A DNA stretch of 64,000 nt from Hyperoplus lanceolatus (taxonomy: Eukaryota > Chordata > Actinopteri > Uranoscopiformes > Ammodytidae): assembly GCA_026929865.2 (NCBI GenBank), contig CM049395.1:31299501-31363500 (forward strand), read 5' to 3'. The translations under genes and the position numbers were made by a program. How positions within the stretch are numbered: position 1 is the first letter of the stretch; every line of letters begins with the position of its first letter. The notes under the pieces were generated by a model. The model was not told the origin of the DNA. It saw nothing but the letters and a program-made list of their open reading frames with translations, and ran no database searches. Positions 33,000 through 43,000 of the stretch are shown here, piece after piece.

Positions 33000-34220
33000 C
33001 AACACTGGATGGGGTCCAGCATTGCAGTTACAGCCTACGTTTGGTGGCTCCACATTGGCCAGGAAGGCCATGGATCCCAGCGTTACTAAACTCCTCAAGG
33101 AGAGCCTTGGTGCCTTCCAGGGAGACAGGACCTTCTGTCTCAGGTAGGCGGACACATGTGGCACCCGAACTCGGGGCGCCTGCAGCTGTGCGTGGGGCTC
33201 CTGGTAGCCAGGACCCACTGTTGACGTATTGCGACCAGTCAGAGGTCCATACCGTTTTAACTTCAGGGGCACTCGCCACTACATGGCGCTATGCAGACAG
33301 GTGGAAGTTGTTTTCACAGTGGTGCATGGCACATTGCGAAGTCCCATGGACTTGTCAGTGGTAGTGATACTACACTTTCTGCAGTCTGTGTTGGGCAGCA
33401 GGACAGCTGCTTCCACCCTGTGCGTCTATGTGGCTGCGATATCGGCCGCACATGCAGGGGTGGACAACCAGACGGTAGGGTCCCACTACCTAGTCAGGCC
33501 AGAGGCTTCATTCAGCCACCATGACCCCTGAGGGCACCATCATGGGACTTACAAGTAGTCCTGAGGGCCTTAGGTCTACCCCCATTTGGGCCGCTGAGTC
33601 AGGCAGACCTGACGCGGCTGTCTATGAAGACGGCATTCCTCCTTGCCATTGCGACTGCAATCGGTCGGTGAACTCCATGCCTCGGCAGTGAGCCAGGCGT
33701 GCTTGCTCTGGCATGCAGAAGGGTCAGGAGTGGTGCTCTCGCCAATCCATCCTTCCTATCCAGACGATTGTCTCCCCACCATGTAAACCAATCGATCGAG
33801 TTGGCTGCTTTCAATCCCCTGGGCTCACCAGGGGGTGCAGAAAGAACGTCAGACCCACTGTGCCCGGTGCGGGCGCTTAGGGCATAGGTTGTGGCAACAA
33901 CCAGCTTGCGTAAGACAAATACCTCTTTGTCTGCTATGGGAGCTGCGGGAAGGGGGCTGCCCTGTCCAAACAGAGACACTCCCACTGACTTGTGGAGGTG
34001 GTCTTGAATGCATATAGAGCACAGGGGCTCCCCATGCCTTGGCCGTTGAGTGCCACTCTATCAGGAGTATGGCTACATCAGGGGCTGCCTTGAAGCGGAT
34101 TTCACGGCAGGACATTTGCGCCACGGCTACATGGTCTTCATCATGTACGTTGCGCGGCTCTGCAGAGTAAATGTTGCTGCACCTCATCCGGTGGGATGAC
34201 AGCTGTCTTGTTGATGGCTG
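33000..34220 (+). pseudogene. DIRS tyrosine recombinase, broken
   Basis: Pieces in shifting frames read YADRWKLFSQWC and LHFLQSVLGSRTAASTLCVY, then VAAISAAHAG, typical of DIRS recombinase N-terminal halves. Downstream, HSIRSMATS (catalytic H-x-x-R, at 34054-34065) and ARLCRVNVAAPHPVG follow. In the last block the nucleophile Tyr expected before RVN is TGC (Cys) at 34161-34163. With several frameshifts the enzyme is dead. Confidence 0.8.
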
Positions 34221-34261
34221 CAAGCCCTTAATTGATGAGTACTCTTCGTGACCTTTTTGGT

Positions 34262-34380
34262 ATAAGTCATCCAGTGCTGTAAGCACCGCCTCTGGCGGTC
34301 AGTAGGAACGAAATAGAACGATAGTTACGTATGTAACTACGGTTCTATGAGTTCCGGATGACCTCCAGAGTTCTCTGTCA
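34262..34380 (+). repeat. DIRS internal complementary region
   Basis: Holds CCGCCTCTGGCGGTCAGTAG-GAACGAAATAGAAC (complement of the element's left end) fused directly to GATAGTTACGTATGTAACTA-CGGTTCTATGAG (complement of its right end). The fusion point defines both outer ends of the element. Confidence 0.8.
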
Positions 34381-34599
34381 CTCAGACTTCTCAGACACCG
34401 CGAGAAGATCCAGTTGGAACAGAACCTCTGGTGACTTCCGGAATATATACATTCCCGGAGTCACCCAGGAGTCACAGGTGACTTTGTTGGTATAAAGATC
34501 TCGACCTGCGCATGCGTGCGATGGAACATCCAGTGCTGTAAGCACCGCCTCTGGCGGTCATCCGGAACTCATAGAACCGTAGTTACATACGTAACTATC

Positions 34600-35552
34600 G
34601 ATTTACAGTATGAAGCCTTTAGGCATCTTTAGCCTATTGTTTTAGTTTCCCAGCCCATAAACTAACACAAGAGCCAGACGAAAAGCAGTCTTTATTTCTC
34701 TATAGGAGGATCCGTTCCCTATGTACTATTCATTATCCCTTAAATAGCCATTCAATGTATTTGCATCCTAGTTTTCTCATTTGTGGCAGATTGAGTTCAC
34801 GTTTCCCTCTGGACTAAAGCTCTACACCCACACACAAGGGATGATCCTGTGTTTAGTGCTGCCTTTTCTGTTGACAGATCTTATTTCGTCTTCTTCACTT
34901 GCATTTCTGATTTATTTGCTGCTCAAAGCTCAGCTCGTGGTTAGGAGGGGGAATTTGACGGATGACAACTTTACTAGACCACATCATTTGCTGTTGTCTC
35001 CACATTCCCTTCCCGCTTGCAGTTTCCTGATGTTCTCTTGTCTTTGTTCTTTAACTGTTTGCAATGAGAGGCATCCTTGACTTTCACTGCCCTGACTCTG
35101 TTTTTACCACATGTTTTTCTGACCTTTATGAGGGCTGCTCTTTTGTGCTCTCATTGGGAAGCTAATTCCACCCAGACCCCACAGAGCAAAACTATAAATT
35201 GTCATTAAAAGTGTCTCCAGATTGTTTTTCGTCAAATGGTCGTGAAATTGATGAAAAACCAGATTGAAATCTGCTTTTATTACTCTGACCTATTGTCAGT
35301 TAAAGGCTAGGCAGATTTTAAAGAGTGCTGGCATGGAATGAAAGTCAAGGAGCGGCACACACTCAATGCTTGTTCAGTGCAGAATAAAAGAGCGGTATGA
35401 CCCTTTTTTTAACATACTTGCATACTTTGTCATGCTGGCTTCATTTGTATATGTGTGTGCGTGTATGTGAGAGAGAGAGAGACAATCCACATAATTGCAA
35501 TGTTTAACTAAAGATCATAAAAGGCAAAATCCATGTCCTTTTCCAATAAACC
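34600..35552. other. Intergenic, no gene seen
   Basis: Unique-looking AT-rich DNA with a short GA run at 35469-35483. No exon or transposon recognised. Confidence 0.6.
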
Positions 35553-35562
35553 GTCTTCCCCA

Positions 35563-36095
35563 AACCCCAAACACAGAGGGTTCTATCAACATGCAGTGCG
35601 GAAGTGACAAAAAATTCAGTTCACCGAGTGGCCACTAAGAGGTGGTACCAAGACAGAGCAATTTCTCATTGACTCCCATGGTAAATAGGCCGTGTTCACA
35701 GCATTATTGAACCTATTTAGGGCCTGGTCCAAAAATACATTCTAGTCTCTATGTTTAGGTCATATCTCCATGACAACACTGAGGGGGGTGATTTTTTTTG
35801 GACTACGCTAGTTTTTAAACTGTTGGAGGTTAACATTTACGAATAATTAGGGGCGCGGCCTCTTGAGTGACAGCTAGCCGCCCACTGGCCCTCACTTCGC
35901 CTCGGAGGTATATCAGCTAAATGGGCATATCTCCCTCCCCCCTGACGTCATATTAATGCCCTTTTTTCGGTAAGAGGAAATGAGGCAGAGTAAAAAGCTG
36001 ACAAGTTGGCAATGCGCATAGGCCAGGATGATTGGATGCAGTTGTAATAACTGAGGTCAGCCCGGATGCTACATTCATTTTATATAAAATCTATG
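35563..36095. mobile_element. 533-bp insertion with 10-bp target duplication
   Basis: Flanked by identical GTCTTCCCCA at 35553-35562 and 36096-36105. The right end CATTCATTTTATATAAAATC resembles a repeat common in fish genomes. No obvious terminal inverted repeat and no open frame. It could be a SINE-like retroposon or a transposon with a 9-10-bp duplication. Confidence 0.6.
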
Positions 36096-36105
36096 GTCTT
36101 CCCCA

Positions 36106-37160
36106 TGTCTTATAGCCTGATGAGATACAGCCTGATCTCGTGAGCTTTACATTCGTTTCTCTCCTGCAGTTGAGTCTGGACTTCCAGCCATCTCACTGTG
36201 GAGGAACACGTATCTTTAGCCTCAGTCAAAGTCTAGTACAATAGCCTATACGTCGCCATATTGTAAAGACACATTTTTACAGGTTACTGAAAAATCTGTA
36301 ACATTGAAATATTAAGGAGGCTGCCAGAGACCGACTATTCAGCCATTCATGTGCGTTAATTAACTAGCACAGTTACAGTTACAGCAAATAATTTCATGAG
36401 ATGGAAATGATTGATTTACCTCTGTCTGAGACGACTGTTTTGCCAAGGCAAGGCACATCTCGGGGCAGATTCAAGATTTTTATTAGTGTCCCAAGAGGGC
36501 AATTTGGTTTACAGCGAGGAGAGGCGACAACACATAACAGTACAAGACAGTGACGGACACAAACGTCACAACATGTACGCAGGCCTGGGCACTAAAGTGT
36601 AAAGTGCAAGAATCAGGGAAAAACCAGCACAACAAAGTCAGTTCCTTTCCTTAAGACGGGCCACGCTGGGGAAAGAGGCTTGCTGTACGGCAAAACTCGC
36701 ACGAGATATGACCAGAGAATTCGGTATCTTAGTAAAGAGTGTTCCCGCTCTGAGAAGGCAGTCCAGGGCAACTTTCTCCTACTGTTATCCAAGCTCCGAC
36801 AGTTAGACACAGGTCATACTGTCATAAAATAAAATCATAACATTAAATTTAATCATAAAATCATAAAATAAAATAAATCAAACATAAAATCCTAGAATCG
36901 TAACATCATAAAGTGCCAAGATAAAGTGCTATGTGGTCAACAGCAAACAATCAATAGCAGCAAAATAAAGTGCAGAGTGCCGTTAGCAGCAATGCCCACA
37001 ACAGCAACAATAACAACAGTACAGTACCATAAACATCATCAGCAATATAAAAAATCGAAAATCCAATCAACAATAGCAGCATTTATCTGCTGCTGGCAGC
37101 ATTGGTTGCTCGAATTGAGGCAGGGGCAAAGGAAAACTTGTATCTGTTTTTGGTGGTCAT
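36106..37160. other. Intergenic, possible LINE tail remnant
   Basis: TTTTATTAGTGTCCCAAGAG-GGCAATTTGG at 36476-36505 resembles a fish non-LTR element end. The following ATAAAATCATAA-rich stretch (36824-36915) is low complexity. No gene. Confidence 0.4.
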
Positions 37161-38254
37161 CAGTGTTGGGAACGTTACTTTAAAAAAGTAATTAGTTATA
37201 GTTACTCACTAGCCTACTTGTTCCAAAAAGTAACTGAGTTAGTAACTGAATTACTTTATAATAGAAGTAATTAGTTACCAGGGAAAGTAACTATTTGCGT
37301 TAGCCTACTGTAAAAAAAAGTTGCTATATGTCAAAAAAATTGATTTTTCTGAGCAGTTTTCACAAGTCAGTTGAAATGAGTAGAACAAACAGGCAGGCCT
37401 ACTTGTAGGCTACATAACCTTCAATGTGTATTGCACATCAATAGACAGCAAGAGGTTTATCCTGCACTTCAAGTATTTTGTTCTCAACAAAAGTAGTAGA
37501 GGAAACTGCTGAATGTACCGTGCTGATCTGCTATATCACTGGATTCACTTCAGGGGTGTCGGCTAAAACCACTATAGTAGCCTAAATAATAAAACATTAC
37601 TTAAGGCCAAAAACGTCAGACTATGAAGCATGAGACGATGAGAGGAGGAGTAAGGATTTATCCTATGTTTATTTCCTTCTTTAACATGCACAGCAGCATA
37701 CAGATCCCAGGAAAAGAACAGTAGCAATATTCGGCTTGTGATGACACGCTAAACAGCTGTTTCAACCGGCGAATCGCGGCCGTTTAATAACGTGCATAAA
37801 TTATAACTTATAGAGATGGGAAAACTCCATGCACTTACTCACGAGGGCGATGCAAACAAACTCAGGGAGGGCACGTTTCGACCGTGGATTGATAGGTAAT
37901 TAGCCTACTGCGGCAAAGTGCAGGCTCACACAACAGAGAGAAAAAGAAAAAGAAACTTCACTAAACAGGCGCTCCGGCTGACTGACGTGACGGCGCTAAC
38001 TGACAGTTATAATGTCATCCACACTGAATAAAACACAACTTAAAACACACCGGTCTCCTCACTAGCAGTATGGAGCCAGGGGTGCGTTCGGATTACACAG
38101 TTTATTCAATCAATTCATAGTAACGCACCGCATTTAACGTTCAGTAACGATAACGGCGTTGTAACGACGGAAAAAGTAATTAGTTAGATTACCCCGTTAC
38201 TGAAAAAAGAACGGCGTTACCTAACGCCGTTATTTTAAACGGCGTTATTCCCCA
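37161..38254. mobile_element. hAT-type non-autonomous element
   Basis: The left end CAGTGTTGGGAACGTTACTT and right part GTTACCTAACGCCGTTATTT-TAAACGGCGTTATTCCC are the familiar ends of a widespread fish hAT family, with repeated AAGTAATTAGTTA blocks near both ends. The right end lacks the last bases (AACACTG expected), so no target duplication is visible. No transposase frame. Confidence 0.75.
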
Positions 38255-38281
38255 GAGGAGAGAGGGACAAGACAGGCAAGC

Positions 38282-38580
38282 CACACAAAACCCCCCCCCC
38301 TTATATAAAAGGGGGGGGGGGGGTTGTTTTTTTATTTTATTTTTTTTTTTTTTTTGAAAATATATTAAAAAAGGAAAAAGGCTTTTTTTTTTTTTTCATT
38401 TTTTTTTTTTTTTCTCCAAAAATAATTTTTTTTTTTGGTGGGGAGGGGGTAACAAAACCACATAAAAAAAAGAGGGAGAGGAAAAAGAAAAGAAGAGCGC
38501 GGAAAAAAAATTTAAAAGGGCTTTTTTCAAAATTAATTTTAGCCAATTTTTTAAAAAAGAAAAGGGGTTGGTGGCCTTTC
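38282..38580. other. Homopolymer-rich patch, probably low-quality assembly
   Basis: C11, G13, several T and A runs of 8-20 nt and few mixed bases between runs, unlike anything else in the window. It lies next to the left edge of the gypsy element. The open frames here translate to Lys/Phe runs and are meaningless. Confidence 0.6.
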
Positions 38581-38620
38581 TTGCACAGCATTTCAGTGTT
38601 TGCATTAAATTTCAAGTTAT

Positions 38621-40005
38621 TGTAACCGGTACCTGGTGTCTTTTAATAAACACAACTACTAGTATACAATCAAAAATCAATATATGGGCTAATCACCAGA
38701 AGATTCTAGGGTTCGTAAAAGGAGAGATATGGTACTGTCTGCACAAGAAATGACACACGGAAACAATAGATATATATTTCAAAGGTAAGAGAATGTCTGT
38801 TTCTTTTTTCTTATTTTCAATGCTGTTTTTATCTCTTACCTTTTGGTTTTATTTAAAAGTAGAAAAATGATTAACAGAACAATAATGTAGAATATAAAAT
38901 GATTTAAAAATAAAATTATCACAAATACCTTTCCTATACCCTTAATTTATGTCACCTTTCCTGGTTTCATTTACTCTAATTTATTCCTGTAGTAAGTACT
39001 TTTAATTAATTTGTCATCTATTTAGTTTTTATTATTTATGGCCACTTTTCTTATTTATTATCAAGATATCTATGTTTAGTTTTATATTTATATTATCTAA
39101 TTATTATTAATTACTTTATGGCCACTTCTCTTAATTAATAAGAATGTTATCTATATTTAGGTTGCTATTTATTTATTTATTATATACTCTCACTGAAACC
39201 AGGAAGTTTTTACTATTAAAACACCTTGCTCTTAGGCAAAAAAACTCTGGAAAAGAGTCAACCCTTTCAAAATAAAATACAGAAAACAGATTTCAAAATA
39301 CCTCTGAATACTTAAAAAATCCCTAAGTAACACATTTCAATGACACAGTAAAAATAAGATAAGCCTACTCTAAGGGTTTGAATTCTAAATACATCAAAGT
39401 CTCTGGTCACTACAATGCTGCAGAAAGGAGTTGCCTTATTCTGGGTCCAAAAGGATCGCTTTGATGGGGTAGCTCGCCAGTCTGCACACCACTGCGGGAC
39501 TCCAGGGAGGGCGAGAAGGATGCAGACGTTCCGATCCACACAAAAAAAACCCGGCCAAGGGTTTCGAAATCGCTGTGCGGGCTTTTCGGGACTTTAATGA
39601 CGGGGGAATCTCTGTTTCTTTGGCCAACTGTTTAAAAATAGTTGTTAACGGTCTCTCTCTTCTGTGGCTCGTCCCGAAAAGGAAGAATCACCGTAGCTGC
39701 CGTCTACTGACGGTTAGAAGAGGCGGGTCTAATTTCTTATTGGCTACTGAGCCAGAACAGTTGCCAAGCGATCTTTTTAATTGACAGGTGATTAAACAAA
39801 TCACACCATATTAATCAGAAAACCATCAAATAAATGCACATTGCAATACTTTTCTCTTATATCTCTATCAGTTTTTTTTTTTGTGTCACTATTTAAAACG
39901 ACAATATACACAACTATGTATTTCCCACTGACAAGTAACAACTATTCTATGGGTTTTGATTAAATTCTGATTAAATTAAAAGGTGTTATGTAACCCTGGG
40001 TTACA
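38621..40005 (-). repeat. 3' LTR of the gypsy element
   Basis: On the + strand it begins TGTAACCGGTACC and ends CCCTGGGTTACA, so both strands show TG...CA. It is 1385 bp. It contains no gene; the short frames inside are duplicated in the other LTR. Confidence 0.93.
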
Positions 40006-40057
40006 TCCTCCCCTCCTGAACTTATGCACGTCTCGTTGCATCTAAGTATGTGACGGG

Positions 40058-43000
40058 TCACTGGAGGTGGGATTCTCGGGGCAAGCTCAAATGGGGACTG
40101 ATAGTAGAATTTGGGCCATTTAATGAGGTGGTGAAGGCTACACTAAGGCTCTGCAACAATGTCTGGATGACTAAAGTCAGAGGGTTCCCTAGTTCATGAT
40201 AGTGTAGTCTGTCTGGCTGTGCAGGGTTCGACCTGAGGGAACGTCCGGCATTGCCATTCCCTTCATCTGGCTGATAATTTTTCCTTTCAATGTCGCTTGG
40301 AGGGTTTCCATTGTCACACTCAGACACATGTATGTGATCAGGCAGAGTTTCTTTTACTTTGCTTGAAGCAAATTCTGGAAGTTTGGGAGACTCTTGAATC
40401 ACCGATGCCTGTTCTGACACTCCCTCAGAAACTTCAGGTGAACTTTCACTTTCAGGATTGGCTTCAGGTGAGTACTCTGTATCAGGTTCAACTTCACTTA
40501 GGTTTTCTCTTTCAGGCTCCACTTCGGTTAAGTTGTCTCGTGTAGGTTCAACAGGAACAGGGGGCAGCTCGACCGGTACAACTACATTGTACTGTGTCTC
40601 ATTGGTTGATTTCCTCTCTGCCAACTGCACAGGTCCTGTGTTTGACAGGATCCTGGTTTCAAACTCTACTCTTGTTCTGGTAGTGTTGTGATGCGCTACA
40701 TCTTCCTCTGAATCCGAGAGATATCTTGTATCCACAGGTTCTTCAGCATTTTCGATGTCAAGGCTTCTCCGTGTTCGAGGCCTGCGGACTGCTTTTGGCG
40801 CAACTGGTTCATCAGGCCTGGACACAGGTAGGAAACCACAGGGTAACAACAAGTCACGGTGCAAGGTCCGGAGAGGCCCATCTTTGTTCTCTGGTCGGAC
40901 TGTGTACACAGGGAGGTCACCAGCTCGTTTGACCACTACATGCACATCAGACTCCCATTTGTCGGCTAACTTGTGTTTCCCTCTTATCCGTACGTTGCGC
41001 ACCAGAACACGGTCGCCAGTTTCAAGCGTTGAATCGACAACTCTTTTGTCAAATCTCCGTTTGTTACGGTCTGCTGTCTTTAAGGCGTTCTTGGTGGCAA
41101 CTTTGTAGCTTTCCTCCAACCGACTTCTTAGATCGTGTACGTATTGGGAATGTGACTTGGGTGGCTTGATGGCAGGTAGCCCAAAAGCTAGGTCGACTGG
41201 TAGACGAGGTTGTCTCCCGAACATGAGTTCATATGGGGTGAATCCAGTCACATCGTTCTTTGTGCAATTGTATGCATGTACCATCGGCTTCACAAAATCC
41301 TTCCAGTGTGACTTGTTCTTGTTTTCCAGCGTGCCTAACATCTGGAGGAGTGTCCTGTTGAAACGCTCCACTGGGTTTCCTCTTGGATGGTATGGCGTTG
41401 TTCTTGTCTTATGGATACCTGCGAGGCGGCACAGTTCTTTGATTGTGTGTGACTCAAAATCTTGCCCTTGATCGCTGTGGAGTCTTTCAGGGAAACCATA
41501 GTGAACCAGGAAGTTATCCCATAAGCACTTGGCTACTGTTTGAGCTTTTTGATTTGGAGTAGGGACTGCAACGGCATACTTAGTGAAATGGTCTGTGATC
41601 ACAAGAATGTCTTTGGTGTTGCTTTGGTCTGGTTCCAAGGAAAGGAAGTCCATGCAGACCAGCTCTAAGGGTCTACTGGTTCTGATGTTCACTAGGGGGG
41701 CCGCTCTTTCTTGGGGGGTTTTCCTGCGAACACAGCGTTCACACGTCTTTATCTTTTCCTCCACATCCATGGACATTCTTGGCCAATAGAACCTGGATCT
41801 TACGAGGTCGATGGTTCGTTCTATACCTAAATGGCCTAAGTCATCGTGTAGACTTTTCAACACTGTAGCCCTTAGATCTTTAGGGAGTGCCAGTTGATAT
41901 ATTATATCCCCTTCGTCTTGTCTTCTCCTGTATAGTACTCCATTTCTCATCTCCAATCGGTTCCATTCTCGTAGCCAGAGACCAATGTCAGGAAGTTCTC
42001 TTCTTAGGTTAGGAGAAGGCTTCTCTTTGGACTGCAGGTGCTCTATGACTGCCCTAAGGTCTGAGTCTGCCCATTGCTGCTCCATCAAGTCATCTTCAGA
42101 CAGGTGAGGGATTAGAGGGAGGCCGTGGTCATTCTCCGCTAGGAAACCATTTGGTAGAGCATCAGAGTGGAGAGCAAGGGATTCAACTAAGGTTACAGAT
42201 GGGAGTGAGAATCGGGGGTCTGCATTGGTGTTGTGGACATGATGTCTTTCACAGATGGCACTCACCGCTTTTGGAAGAACAACCTCTGTATGTTCTGCAT
42301 CTGTCAGATGGTGAAGTGTAAACTGCTTGATTCTCTCCCTTTCTTTCTGTGACAGTAGGTCATCTGTGAGCTCACCATGAGGACGTCGAGAAAGTCCATC
42401 TGCATCTTGGTTCTGTTTGCCTGCTCTGTACTGGAGCTTAAATGAGTAGGTTGACAGACTTGACAGCCACCTGTAGCTTGTGGCGTCCAGTTTGGCCGAT
42501 GTCAGGATGTAAGTAAGGGGGTTACTATCCGTTATGACTGTGAACTCTGTCCCATACAGGTAGTCGCTGAATTTTGCAGTGACAGCCCATTTGAGGGCTA
42601 GGAATTCTAGCTTGTGAGCAGGATATTTAGCTTCGCTCTTGGTGAGCCCTCTGCTTGCAAAGGCTATTGCTCTTTTCCTCCCATCTTGCTCTTGATATAA
42701 TGCAGCGCCCAGACCAGTAGTACTGGCGTCCGTATGCAATATGTAGGGGGTTTTGGGGTCTGCGAAACCTAAGACAGGAGCAGAGGTGAGCTTTTCAGTC
42801 AGGGTCTCGAATGCTTGTTGACAGGACACTGTCCATCTTTCACCGAAACACTCTTTTGGATGGAAGTACGGACCGCTCTTCTCCTTTACTTTGCTGCTGC
42901 TTTTCCGGAGAGGGGGGTACCCTGAGGTGAGATCATTTAGAGGTTTAGTGATCTTTGAGTAGTCTTGAATGAACCTTCTGTAGTATCCAGAGAATCCAAG

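Larger units (their letters stand above)
31341..34599 (+). mobile_element. DIRS-type tyrosine-recombinase retroelement, degenerate and internally deleted
   Basis: The left terminal repeat (about 31341-31520) is the inverted copy of the right one (about 34400-34599). Both contain TGACCGCCAGAGGCGG or its complement, GCATGCGCAGGTCGAGATC and the TATACCAACAAAGTCACC stretch. Just inside the right repeat (34262-34380) is an internal complementary region in which the complements of the two outer ends are joined, the DIRS hallmark used in circle formation. A tyrosine recombinase relic lies at 33000-34220. Reverse transcriptase/RNase H and gag are not recognisable. At 3.26 kb it is roughly half the length of a complete element. 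Confidence 0.82.

Noticed and set aside
38282..38580. Lys/Phe-rich frames beside the gypsy element
   Set aside because: Homopolymer-rich, probably erroneous sequence.
39312..39627. Short frames repeated at 47454-47830
   Set aside because: They lie in the two LTRs of the gypsy element and are non-coding duplicates.
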